From Labyrinthula sp. Ha (lineage: Eukaryota > Sar > Bigyra > Labyrinthulida > Labyrinthulaceae): a stretch of 64,000 nt of DNA. Below, in pieces: positions 20,766-33,326 of the stretch. A program made the translations under genes and the position numbers. How positions within the stretch are numbered: position 1 is the stretch's first letter; every line of letters begins with the position of its first letter. Under the pieces are notes generated by a model. The model was given only the letters and a program-made list of their open reading frames with translations, was not told where the DNA came from and ran no database searches. Location of the stretch: assembly GCA_015227615.1 (NCBI GenBank), contig JAALGZ010000084.1, positions 1 to 64,000 on the forward strand. The letters run 5' to 3'.

Positions 20766-23700
20766 ATTCAAGCAGGAAAGGGAAAGTGAAACAATCAGGA
20801 AACAATGATTATTTCCGTGTACCTAATAGATATTATCTTTTACACTTATTCTTATTCTGTTTAACAAGACTTGTAAGGTTTTCTCCTGTCATGTGCTTCA
20901 ATTTTTACATATTTTGATAACTGCTGCATGACAGGAACTGTAATCTCCCTTAGGAAAGACTTTTGGGGTACATTCTTTCATGAAGGAAAACGATTGTTTT
21001 CGCTCGTTATGAAGAGTTAGGTTAAGCAAAACATAAGGAAAATCCTCTTTAAAAATAATGGACAAACAAAACTTGGTTGGTTGCAGGTAATTTCATAATT
21101 GAGATGAGTTTTTATGAGTGCTAGGTGGGTTCTGGCTTAAACTTAAGCTTAAGCGCTAAAATGGAACTCAAGCAAAAGTAACAGAGCCCTATGCATGCCC
21201 AGCAAAATATCACCCCTTTTTCCCCTGAAACCAAGAGCCTTTTTTCATTTAGCAGAAGGAGTACTGCGCTTAAGTGTAAATCACTAAAGTGTCACTGGTA
21301 GTTAGTTACGGCACCAGGGATCATAGTTGATGTTATCATGGTATATTTTGAATATTTTGATTTTTGCTTCAGTGATTCTGAAATGTATCCCAGCAAGTTT
21401 GAGCAGGTTCTGATACTTTCACGAATCTACTTTCAGGTCTTCGACAGGTGGTTTATTTTTTGATGTCTTGTTACTTTGCGTTTATGATATTTCTATTGAT
21501 CTCGCACCCGTTACTGGTTGTGTAAAACCAGGACGTTTCCCTTTCTCATTCCGTTCAGTTTGAAACCACATTCCTGCTTCATTCTATGTGTAATTTCACC
21601 ACCTGAGCCACTATAATTAGAGTTATGAAAACTATAATGATAGTATAATTCGAGCATGTTGTCAATGGCTCACTCATTGCTCCTTATCAAAATAGTGTTC
21701 CAGTAAAAATATCCGATACATCGCCCGTCCCCGGAAAATGCATCGTGTGTTCCAATTATCCCTCGCAATGTTAGCGAGTCATATGGCCCAGTTTCGGTTG
21801 GTTCCATACGAAACAAAAATGCAACTAAAATTATTTGTTGATTTGTCTATTGGCCATTCGTCCCTAGTATCATTTGCGCCACCATGATACATAGGAAAGA
21901 ACCCTAATATCATGTCGGAAAAATTGAATGTGGAAGAAAAAATGAAAACTCCAAGTTTTGATACTAGAATTTGAGTTGATTTCTTATCTTCAAACAGCAC
22001 CCCTAATTGAAAAACTCTGAGTAATTTCTACGTTTTTTTAGAGAAAACGTATGAAGAGTTTAGAGTTTATCAGCTGAGGGAGAGCAGAATTAGCATATGC
22101 GATTTAAAAACCTTAAGGAAGGTAATAAGATTCTCTCATGGAATACTTAGTCACAAATATAAACAAGAAATTAGAATAAATAAGTGTTTCCTTTCTTAGC
22201 TGAGATTTTCTATAGAGAGCTATTTTGAGGTTTTATATTTTTTTCCCAAAAAGTTTAACCTTATTGCTTATTGGATACTACTTAAATGAAAGTATTGCCC
22301 TCTCAAGCGGATCTAAAGCTTGAAAGAGTTCTAAGATTATTAAACTTAGACTAATGTAACTCTCAGTGTGAATCGGCGCTTTCTGAGTAACATCCATTGC
22401 TTTAAATATCTAGTTTCTAAGTTTGATTACCCCAGTTGATGAACTGGCTCACTTGATTGAGCCCTATCTCTATGTCTTATTTCTGTTTTTCCCGTTACTT
22501 GGAACTTAATTGGCAAAAATATAAACCATATTAGAATTTCTCTTAAGGGCTTCATAGCACCTTCGCTGTATTACTACTTAATTTACATGTAAATATGGCA
22601 GTTAGTTACACAGTTGCGAGGCAATAAAAGTTTGGAACAAGTACAGTTATCTTATAAAGTGCTTGCGTACTTACACATCCGCTATGGTTAGTGCATTCGA
22701 GTCGGGCCACTAGGGTTTTTAAATTTAAGGGCAATGTTCGCTTCAATGCTTCAAAGCGCAGTAGCCAAGAGTGGACATCAACAGTAACCAAATTAACTAG
22801 CTCTATGAAGTGTATCAAAATAAGTTCGCGGCATCTTATTTGCACTATCGAAGATCAATACGCAAAATCTAATAAGAAGTTTGTACAAGGCTCAAACTAG
22901 CAGCTTATTTCCCTTGCTTTCCTTGGTAGTAAGAACAGCCCTTCCATTTCCTTGGAGTGTAAGAAATTAAGATAAAGCAACTTCACCAAGAATCCAGAAC
23001 TTCTGCATTAGCGTAAAGAAATCCACTTAGATTTCATTACATGCCGGAAACTATCACCGATTTTGATCAAAGTAATATAAGAAATTCGATTATGAATTCT
23101 TTATGGAATTTGACACTATAACAAAAAAAATATCAAATATTCGGCTTTGAATAGTACGAAAACAAATAAATAATTTAGTTGAGCAAACCAATGAATAATT
23201 GAAAGATTCAGTTGACCGTCATCGAGTAAGAAGAGTTACACACGTAGAGTAACCAAACAACCTGAATTTAAACACCAAAGGGAAATCAGACAGAAAGCTA
23301 CTGGGCTCATCGACTGATTTTAATTGGACAAGCATCCGCGTCAAAAAATCAAAGACTCCAGCTGGTAGTTCTAAAAGGGGCAGAACATGGTCGTATATTA
23401 ATTGAATATAAGGTCGCACTAAGTAAATGTGATGGCCAACCCGGAAGAAGAAGTTGAAGGACAAGGGCATGATATGACTTCACCAATTCTTGCCAGTTCA
23501 AGATCAAAGCTTGAATAAGTTTCCTGACTTAGTCCTTAAACTTTACTTTAAGTGGAATTTTCTAAATATGATAGACTTCCTAGTACTGTTCTTCTATTTG
23601 TTTTGGAAAACAAGATCCAGTATTTCTAATGTTATAATTCCATCATTAATAGTCACTTTAAAGTATTGTGACACCAAATGTAAAGCAAACCTTGTTTTTA

Positions 23701-24113
23701 ATAATCTTTAGTTCGATATTGATCAAGAGTCTACTTTCAGTTGGCAATTCTAAAAGTCTTTTCCCGTTTAAATTGATTAGACTTATAATCAAGACGTCTC
23801 CGTGGAAACTTGGACCTCTCACATGTTATTGTAAATGTTTTTAACTGGAATAGATTTATTTTGAATAGGCTGCAATATGCTTCGTTATGGTTAAACAAAT
23901 ATTATTTTCTGGTTTAATTTCTTAGAAAGTCAGAAGCCTGGTCTTTGAAGAAAGTGGAAGATCCGCAGTGACTAAAACCTCTTCATCAACTCTGAACTGG
24001 AATGCTTACGGATAAAGTTACTGCACTGAACCGTTTTTGAAACTCTTCTAAATCAAGTATGTTTCTATAATGTTTTAAATCTACAAACTGTGCGAAATGT
24101 TTCTGAGTATATA
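20766..24113. other. Gene-free stretch with coding-like debris
   Basis: No intact gene. On the minus strand 22000-21779 reads as an open 73-codon frame with protein-like composition (LGFFPMYHGGANDTRDEWP) that continues past a stop with similar character, so it is probably an old coding fragment, family unknown. Minus 22845-22606 and 23470-23219 are also open, without motifs. No RNA gene or CRISPR-like repeat seen. Confidence 0.4.
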
Positions 24114-26714
24114 CTACTTGACTCTAAAAACAGAATCCATAAATTCTTCATACCTAAGAGACTGCTTTTCTTGGAAAAAGTAATCTATAATTTTATCTTG
24201 GTCTTCTGTAGAGAACTCTTTGAACTCCATTTGTAGTGCTTGTCTCAGCTCGTCAACTGATATTTTTCCATCCTTTGAATCATCAATTCTTCTAAAGATC
24301 TGTCTCAGTTCTGTCTTCTTACTAGTACACTGAGTGCAAAATCTCTGTACTAGTTTGTTTATATACTGCTCGGTCAAGAACTTATCTTCCTCATTTTGAA
24401 CCATGTCTAAGTAAAAATCGTTCTTTTTCTTCCTTGCCTATGAATTAGAAAAATAAATTGGTATACATTGAGTCCTTGTTTTTTCTCCGCTTGAGCATTC
24501 TCAATTCTCTCACAAAACTCATTGTAATCAATTGTTCCCTCTCTATCAGAGTCATACTTAGACATTATCTCAGCAATCTCGCCTTCAGTCAGTATCAAGT
24601 TAAAATGTTTCAGTAAATCCCTGAATTCTGTAAACGTCAAACTCCCGGATTTATCTGCATCAAACTTTCTAAACAAATTCCTTAGATTTTCCCCTGCGTT
24701 TTGCAGTTTTTCAAGCATAAGTTTTTCTACTTGCACTGTGTTTCCGTAATTTGTTACCCCTCTATCCCCAAGAAAGTCTTTAGCCCCATCAGATCCTAGT
24801 TTCTCTAATAGAAACACCATCGAGAGTGCATCAATGAAGTCATTATAGTAGAACCTACAGTGTGAACAAAATTTCATCTTTATCCACTCTATTTCAGCAT
24901 TTACGAAATAAAGCGTATAAGTTTCTTCTAACCCTCTTAGGATTTTAGTAAAAGTATTCAAACTTACATAAGCACGTGAATAGATATCGTACTTCAGGAA
25001 CTCCTCATAGAGGAAACGTAGATCATCTTCCTCAGCTAAATCACTATTGGCGACTATTTTCTTCACAATGGTTTCCAAGTGCGACATCCTTGTGCACTTC
25101 TTGTTTTTGTACGTAATTCCAAAGAAATCCTGTGTAAATTTGCTTACAAAAGTAGGAACAAAACTTCGCTTATTGATATGGATATTTTCATCATTAACAA
25201 TAGCCTTTTTAATGTCCTCTTTGGTAAAATATTGACCAGTTGCTTCGTTAATATACCTGCCTCTCTCCAGGAATTTTCCGCCTATAATTCCTGAATTTCT
25301 CTTTCTTGGTTCAAACATCGCGATCTGATCATCTGCTAAGTAGAAAGCAATTACAAACTCTCTCTCTGATTGAATCTTATCTTTGCTCACTAGTTTTAGT
25401 CTCATCTTTAATACTTGACTCCCATATTGTTGTAGTTTCTTATAAGCTTTTCGATTGTTCAGAACATTTTCTGAATTATCAATTAACTTTTGTCCTTTCT
25501 TTCCCTTTGTTTGTGAGTAACTGGCCAATATCATATCTAAATCTGGGTGTGGATAAGCATGGTGAGGATATTGTACATTTTCGTAAAACTTTTTTGTTTC
25601 CTCATCGCAAGAAAGTAAAAGGAATTGCCTCTTATTGATGCAGATGTACCTTCCACATGCAAAATCTGTGTAACTAAAATAGCTCGATCCTTCACCACCA
25701 ACTTTGGTTTCATTTCCTTCATTATGAGAAAGCTCTTTTAAGGGTTTGCTTCTTTTCAAAAAAGTTTTAAAGTCCCCTCTTCCACTATTTGGTCTAAACT
25801 TTTCTCTTATCTCAATCGTATCATCACATAAATAATAAAATATTGTGAACAATCTTTTCTCTCCGAAATTATTTTTTGAGTCATCCCACTCAGCAAGAAA
25901 TTTGAGTGACTGTTTTCCATGTTTCAAGAATTTCTGAAAGTTTCCGTAAAAGTTCCCATTGAATCTTTCCTTGTCAAGTATCTCCAGCTTTTCAGTTTTT
26001 TCTCTGGCAAGTTTTATCTTCTTTTCCAACTCATCTTTCTCCGAGTATAAGCGTGGATACGGTAAAGCCTCGTCTACAGTAATACTAAGCTCAGTTTCAA
26101 AGTATTTTCTTGTTTTCTGATCGCAATCCACAATATGAAACATTCTACCTACAAACAGCACATCTGCACCAACCATTAGATCATTTAAAGTCAGTTGCTT
26201 TCCATTTTTTTCGAAACTTTTTAAGGGAGTACGTTTAAGAAAAGGCCCTTGATCCATTCCGCTATTCTCTATTTTTGGTTCGTAAATTTGGATTTCCTCA
26301 TTCTTAAGATAGAATAAGATTACAAATTTTCTCAAGTTCTTTGTCAGCAAGTTTCCGTTTTCTAGGACGTCAATAGAATAAGCAAAGAATCTGAGGACCT
26401 AATAAGTATTAAACCAATATAGAAACTACTTCATGCTCGAGTCCAACCCATTTGTTTCTTCCTGAAATTGTCTGCAAGTAAAGTTCCCGCTCAAGTTCTC
26501 TTTCCTTCTTTCTTCTTTCTTCAAACGAGTCCATGTTCTCATGATTAATGATATTACTCTTCTTGAAGTTCTCCTTTAATAAATCAAGTCTTGCAGAGTA
26601 AGCAATTGTTCTCTTATGAAAGTTTTCCCCTAAATGCGGAGACTCACGGGCTGACAAACCAGGAACACCTTTAGGAAGACTAGAAACCTCAATCTCTGGA
26701 ATTTTTCCTTCCAT
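24114..26714 (-). CDS. RIB72/EFHC-type DM10 and EF-hand axonemal protein
   Basis: Three exons: 26714-26430, 26398-24467 and 24437-24114, 846 residues. Introns of 31 nt (26399-26429) and 29 nt (24438-24466) both restore reading. Three DM10 domains are visible at about 95-200, 245-370 and 415-530, each with an IxFYL strand and an RNSG-like element (FVILFYLKNEEIQIYEP, TIFYYLCDDTIEI, FVIAFYLADDQIAMFEP). EF-hand loops follow at about 673 (DADKSGSLTFTEF), 708 (DSDREGTIDYNEF) and 786 (DDSKDGKISVDEL). The order DM10 x3 then EF-hands is that of RIB72/EFHC1/EFHC2, inner proteins of the ciliary doublet microtubule. With several EF-hands it is closer to RIB72 than to the single-EF-hand EFHC1. It is strong evidence for a motile flagellum. 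The start is the ATG at 26714. Confidence 0.92.
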
Positions 26715-26774
26715 CAAATTCTGTTTACAAGTTTTAAACGGTTAAAAGCACTTACAAAACGAAATAAGGATAAA

Positions 26775-27958
26775 CTAGTTGGAAAAATTATTTTGTTCAA
26801 GCCATTCATCTGACAAGAACTTTGTCATATAATTTCTAATGCCGTCTGCGAAAATAACAACAACTCTTTTTGAGGAATCCTGTGCATATCCAAGATCCTT
26901 CAATGCCTTAATAGCTCCACAAAGAGCACTACCACTACTGCCTCCTACAAGCATCCCTTCAGATGCAATTAATCTCCTTGCCATGTAAAATGCTTCTTTA
27001 TCTTCCGTTTTTACCCAATAATCAACTAGACTTCTGTCCATAACGCTAGGAATAAAATCATATCCTATACCTTCAACTTTATACGGCTTCAATCTGTTTT
27101 CTAAAAATAACACAGTAACAAGAAAATTACTATCATTTAACTCTTCAGGTTGAGCAAGAATAGATCCGACCGGATCAACACCGACAATTTCAACTCCAGG
27201 AATCTGCTCCTTCAATTTCTTTGCAATGCCAGTAATGGTACCACCAGTTCCAGCAGCTATGACACAAACATCAATCTTCTTATCCTCTGTTTGTTCCAGA
27301 AGCTCTTCAGCAGTTCCATTATAATGCGCAAGAGGATTTTGTGGATTGTTATATTGATCAAGAATAACTACGTCCTACAGTAATACTCAGCGATAAGAAA
27401 CTACCTCGTCTTCTCGTTCCATCTTTCTAGCGACCTCAATATGACTTTCAGGTGAATCAAACGCAGCTTCTGTTGGAGTTCGAATGACATCCGCTCCAAG
27501 TGCTTTGAGTACATTTATTTTCTCATTGCTCATTTTCTTGGGCATTGTCATAGTTGCCTTGTAGCCCTTGACTGCAGCTGCAAGGGCGATCCCAATCCCT
27601 GTGTTACCACTAGTAGGTTCAACAAGGTGAGAAATTCCAGGAATAAGTTTTCCTTCCTTTTCAGCACTCTCTACCATGTTCTTGCCGATCCGATCCTCAG
27701 AATTACAGAAAGTTTTTTTATACCTTGATAGACCCCCCAGGGTTTAAAAACTCGCACTTTGCTAAAATCTCACATTCAACACCTTCTTCAATAGGTATCC
27801 TAAAGGCTAAGACAAAAAAAATACTACTTGTTCAATCGTACAAGTGGGGTGTTCCCTACATAGTCGAGAATGGAGTTCAGAACTCCCCCTCTAGACAACT
27901 TTATACTTCCCTTTTTTGCTTCTGAAGACTGATAGTCCATATTAGAAAGTACAGGCAT
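26775..27958 (-). CDS. CBS: Cystathionine beta-synthase, catalytic domain only
   Basis: Four exons: 27958-27828, 27799-27724, 27695-27405 and 27374-26775, 365 residues. Introns are 28, 28 and 30 nt. The fold-II PLP enzyme motifs are all present: [26 protein letters not shown] with PLP-binding Lys69 (the second intron falls right after this codon), [13 protein letters not shown] (95-107), the GTGGT phosphate loop, and [26 protein letters not shown] is diagnostic of CBS rather than cysteine synthase. The enzyme condenses homocysteine with serine in transsulfuration. It lacks the N-terminal haem segment and the C-terminal tandem CBS regulatory domains found in animals, so it should not respond to S-adenosylmethionine that way. 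Its 3' end is 60 bp from the next gene on the same strand. Confidence 0.92.
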
Positions 27959-30900
27959 TTTTTGTCTTTACTCGCTAGGGACCTTTTAAGAATATGGAAT
28001 TTTCGGCTATCTATAGATATTTCTTCAGTCTGGTACAAAAGTTTGAACGCGTTATTGTGTTTAACGGTATAATATTATGAATATCGGATCTTGTGTCAAT
28101 GTAAGGTATGGGCGCAATGTGTAATGAACTCCTTATTGGGTGTGCTATTGTAAAATTGGACATTTTGGGAAATTAAGCTGGGTGAATATTAATTGGTTTT
28201 TCATAGGTATTAACCGTTGAGAGGGTAAAACTAGTACATGAAAGAATATAGGGTTAAGATTAAAGCTTTGTGATATATTGATATTTAAAGACTAAGTTAT
28301 GAGATGAAATAAACAAGGACTTAATTAATGGAAAGGAGAGAATTCTCTTTTGAGTTACTTGCTTGTTAGTATAGTTTTGGGTTTTGGTTTCCAGGCTAGA
28401 TTTTTTTTAAGCTCTGCATCCAACTGAGGGGCGTATTCCTATATTGAGGGGGGGGGGTTCAGTACCCATTTGCAACCTATTTAGTGCTGGTGCCTATGAG
28501 GAATTTCGGGGCAGTTTAACTTTATTCACACAAGTATCATTAGGCGCAACACATTTTGTTCTTTCAGCTATTGAGGTAGAATGGTACGTGAAGTTTCACA
28601 TTATTTAGCTCACTCTCATCCTAACTATAAGATTTAAACCTGATTTAAGCTGACTCCGACGTAGAAATATTTGTGTAGGCGAATATCTCAAGTGCTTTGA
28701 GGATGAAAATAAAGAATGCATTGAAGAGGCGTATTTACGGGTCCAATCTGGGTATGTGTATTTGATGTGATTTGATATCACTCAGTTTACCTATGCTTCA
28801 TTAGCATTTCCATTAGGTACAAGACTAGTCAGTTGAGAAAAGATTCCTGGTTAATAATGCCGAGTAATTGTGAAACTTAGAAAAAATGTTCAGGTAGAGG
28901 CAGAGAACCATAAGTTATTAAGAACAAGAATACTTAGCAATGTGAAAGTTGGTTGCAGGATCGCCTTGATCACAAGAAACAGAAAATCTAGCTAGAACTT
29001 GAAGAAACCAGGAATCTGAGAAAGAATAATGAGCTTTCACACGGAGAGCGCAAGAATTAGTTCATAAGTGAGAAGCTAATTCGCATATGACACGAATCCA
29101 CTCCCTATTAAAAAAGTAATGCAGTAAGTTCCACATTTTCAACTCATTTCAAATGAAGACAGTTATTCTAGTTGGGCAAAAAATATTTAATAGAGAACAT
29201 AATATTTCAAACATTGGAACAAGCATCGCAACTGGATATCTCGACTTAATCTTGTTTTTTCTTCAGTAAGTAATGTAAGTATCAGCTATGAACGTTTCAT
29301 TAATCAACAGCTTGGTACAGTACTTTGTTAGACTAAGTAGGTTCTATAAACGGTAATAGCTCTATACCAACTTAGCTCAATGCCTAATACCTACCTTTTT
29401 CTAGGGTCAAAATGAGTTAAAATTCTAGTATCAAGGGCAACGACTCTCTGACATCAAATATTACCTCCATTCTGCTATCCCTGATTGGTATCGTAAAGAG
29501 AAAGTAAAGATGAAGTGGAAACAAAACATTTTATTAGCAGGGTGGTCCGAGATGTTTTAGCTTTGTAAGAAGATCTTTCAGATTACTATAATGAGTGAGA
29601 TATTTGGGTAAAGGACAGCTTAGTCACGAAGTTACCTCGTATCTACAAAACTAGAAGAACTGGTGTTGACGTTTCCTCAATTTTACCCACGTTTGTGATA
29701 ACCTAAAATAGCTATAATTTTGAAATAAAAAAGGTCTCCCGAACCATAAGAAACTTCATTAAACCGTATCAAACATGGTTCTAAAAATCTATTTTCTCAG
29801 AAAACCATGGCAAAGTTTGGGATTGTGTCACTGGTTCTAAGAAAAAAACTAGAAAGAGTACCGCAACGTGCCCTTGTGCTTTATATGGTATTAAAAATAA
29901 GTTTCTGTTAAAGTTTAGACTTTTTAGGATAAAGTACTTTATTTTCTCGACTGCCTCACTTGTCAAGATTATCAATTATATTCTCGAACAAATTTAAATT
30001 TATTCATCTTTCGCACAGTTCAACATTTCCAATTTCTTGAGGTGGACTATTCTTTTAGCATTACACATCAATAATAAATCTCGCATAACCATTTCGGAAA
30101 TTATCTAGATACACGATTAATTGCCAACAAGTTTTTGGTAATTTAGTTCAACAGCTCTTATAAGCTTAGAGAACTTACTATGCTAATATTCAAAATTTAT
30201 GAAGTAAGCTCAGAATCATTAATTATTCTTACCGAAAGAATAAAATATTACTAGCCTCATGAGAATAAAAATAAAACTGTTTAAGGACCAAAAGATGCTT
30301 CTTATTAATACTCATGAGACTTTTGTTCTGTGTGGTCCATATTTTAAGTGGAAACTTGTGGTTAAGTAAATTTAACTTAGACAAATTATTTACAAAGTGA
30401 GAGATGTCTTTTATGAAAGTATAATGGAGATAAATAAGAAGTTTATGTCAACAAAAACGATCTGGGTTTCTAAAAGATTACCAAATATATGGTTACCGTA
30501 GAAGGATTACAGGAAAATATTAGCAAAGCAAACCCAGAGTAACGGAGAAGAACTCATAATTTCTTCCCGTAGTAAATATCGTGCTTGGTAAAAGGATCAA
30601 AACTACATAAAGAGCTTAAAATATATATGGTTGGAAATTTTATTAACGTAAAGTTCTCTAATTGTTATGCTTATGAGCTATATGGCACCTTGCGCGGATA
30701 TAAATTGTAAGAGCACCTTTTTTCTCTGATATAGATCAATTTGTTGCAATGGACCTATATATATAAAGGTTGAGTCATGGTTAACAATATGAGGGTAAAC
30801 ATCTCCTGTATTAGTATCTCACTAATGTTTTTTTCAAAATTATATATGAACAAATGAAGAGTTTTGCGAATCAAGTAGCAACTTTCAGTTCAAGAAGAAA

Positions 30901-32046
30901 CTTAAGAATTGTAGATTTAAATACTAAGACTTTTGTAATGTGTGAGTCATTTTATTAAAGACTCCCTATTATATGCCTTTGGTTGGATGTCCTGGTGTTG
31001 AACAAAGTAGAGAGCTCAGAAACTATTCTCAGGATTATGAACCTAAAGTGCATCCAGAATATCATGTAAAGGAGTTTCAGTATTTCCATGTTGTCGCTGA
31101 AGATTCTAGAGTTAGATCATTTTCCTGAGTAACCCCATTAGCTTTTAGTCTAGTTTCTCTTAAAATTTTCCTATATTCTGAACATGTTGTTACCTGATGC
31201 ACAATTATCACAATTGCGTCGATACTTAATAGTTGTAAGGTTCAGATTCGAAAAACGGGAAGGTGTCGGGGAGCTTTCAAAGACACGAACAGGCAATTCG
31301 AAGGATAACAGAAAAGGAAAGCATCAAGTCCCAATGAATGTCCATCACAAAAATTTCCCATGGCCTAGAATCTTAAGAGCAAAACTACAATCATTGAAAA
31401 CAGCAAGAAACACTCATCTACGAACATGAGATCGAAGATTAACTTACAGAGCTTGAAGAAGTCATACATTTTCTCTTGTTGTCTATAATTTTTATTAGCT
31501 AAAGATCTTGAAAATATAACAGAGCATGAGAACAAAATCGTTATTAGTTAAGCCAACTTTGAGCGAAGCTGTCAAAATATTTTAGTAAATAGGCTCTAAG
31601 CAATTCGTTTAACTCAAGTATGATCTTACCACTCATAAATTCATTGCTTTTTTTTCGCTGAAAATATAATTTGTTATAATTATTACTTCCTTTTAGTTGA
31701 ACTTTAGTCTGGAAAAAACATTGTAGTTTCTTACAATTGCATAGTACTTAGTTGGGAAAATAATCCTGCGAAAAACACCATTAGCGGCAAGATAATTCGA
31801 ATTGGCAAATGTATAATCTACCTTCTTTGACCAAAAAATCTTCAAGAAATTCTGCCCACATGCTCTGCTCTATTATATTTATATTTCTTATAGTTTGAGC
31901 AAAAAACGTGTAAAAAACGACAAGCTTCGGGAAATCTTTGTATCGGGAATGGTTGAAATAATTATGGGACGGGAAACCGGATTTGATAATTGGTGGTATG
32001 AACAACTCCGAGAAGGCTTCCCGAATTCTAACCCTATACAACTGAA
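27959..32046. other. Gene-free AT-rich stretch of about 4 kb
   Basis: No gene recognised. Around 28670-28760 there is a short coding-like run (GEYLKCFEDENKECIEEAY) without family assignment. A G10 run lies at about 28449-28458. An 81-codon basic frame at 31184-31429 has no motif. No tRNA-like cloverleaf found. Confidence 0.4.
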
Positions 32047-33326
32047 ATGACAAACCAATTATCAAGATCATTAAGAGAATTACGAAGGCTCCAAAATCTT
32101 AGTTTCAAACTTAGATCTGAAATTTTTATTCCAACAAAATCTCAACCTCCATCTGACTCAGACCATGTACTCAAAAGTCACAAGATTCTTTCCCAAGGGG
32201 GATATTTTCATCAAGTTGCTGCAGGAATTTATACTGCACTCCCACTCGGACAAAGTATTTATATCTTCTTCTTAACTCCTTAGTCCTTCTTTCAAAAATA
32301 GAAAACATTCTTGATACTCACCTTCAGGAAAGTCACCTAGCCAATAAAGTCACATTCCCCGTTCTCTCCCCATCTGAACCGTGGGAAAAAACAAAACGAT
32401 GGGAAGCATATGGAGAAAATATCTTTACACTTCATGACAGAAAGAAACAAAAATTTCTTCTCTGTCCTACTCATGAAGAACTTTTTTCACTATCCGTTGG
32501 CTCCAACGGACAACTCTCACACAAATCACTTCCAACGGCTATGTACCAAATTACGGTGAAGCACAGGGATGAAATACGACCAAGGTTTGGATTACTCCGA
32601 GCTAGAGAATTTATCATGAAGGATTTATATTCTGCACATTTGAAGGTTGATGAAGCTCAGGAGTATTATGAGAAAGTTTGTGAAGTTTATGAGAATATTT
32701 TGAATAGTCTAAAAGTTGAGTTTGTGAAAGTATCGGCAGATACTGGTGATATGGGTGGAGAATTTTCTCATGAATTTCACATCCTTTCTGATGTAGGAGA
32801 GGACAAGTTATTAGTTTGTAGCATTGGCGATTTCAAGGCGAATGCGGAGAGTTATCCTCATGTTAAGGCAGGGCCCTGCATGCAAGAAGGCTGTTCTTGT
32901 AAGGGTAAAGGAAAGATTGAATTTGTGAAAGGTATTGAAATAGCTCATGCATATTTGCTTGGTACAAAATATTCCGAAGCGTTAAAGGTGGAAGCAGTTG
33001 ATGAAAGTAATGAAGTTGTTCCTGTTCAGATGGGATGTTATGGATTTGGAGTTTCGCGTTTGATCCCAGCTCTCTTAGAATCAAAAAATATAAATACTAA
33101 AGAAGATATCATTTGGCCAATGAAAGTTCGTCCTTTTGATAATGTTGTGATACTAGTAAATGAAGCTGGAATAGAGAATTTAAAAGTTGGAGGTTGCAAT
33201 CTCAATGGAACTGTTCTAATAGATGATAGAGCTTTTGTAAAGCTGAAACGAAGAATATTAGATGCGAAGTTAATGGGTGCAGAATCAATTTACATTTGTG
33301 GAAAGGGAGGCTTGGAAAAAATGTGA
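32047..33326 (+). CDS. PARS2: Mitochondrial (bacterial-type) prolyl-tRNA synthetase
   Basis: Two exons, 32047-32254 and 32284-33326, with a 29-nt intron at 32255-32283; 416 residues. Class II synthetase motifs: motif 1 region GGYFHQVAAGIYTALPLG, the TxE-like CPTHEELF, motif 2 HRDEIRPRFGLLRAREF (proline-enzyme type), and motif 3 GCYGFGVSRLIPAL. A short C-terminal anticodon-binding domain follows. The bacterial editing insertion is missing, as in mitochondrial ProRS. The first 30 residues are rich in Arg and Ser with almost no acids (MTNQLSRSLRELRRLQ), consistent with a mitochondrial presequence. It charges tRNA-Pro with proline. I infer that the organelle still translates. The start is the first ATG after an upstream stop. 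Confidence 0.9.

Noticed and set aside
26774-26775. Operon-like linkage of CBS and the axonemal gene
   Set aside because: Same strand and only 60 bp apart, but close spacing occurs all through the islands, and the functions are unrelated.
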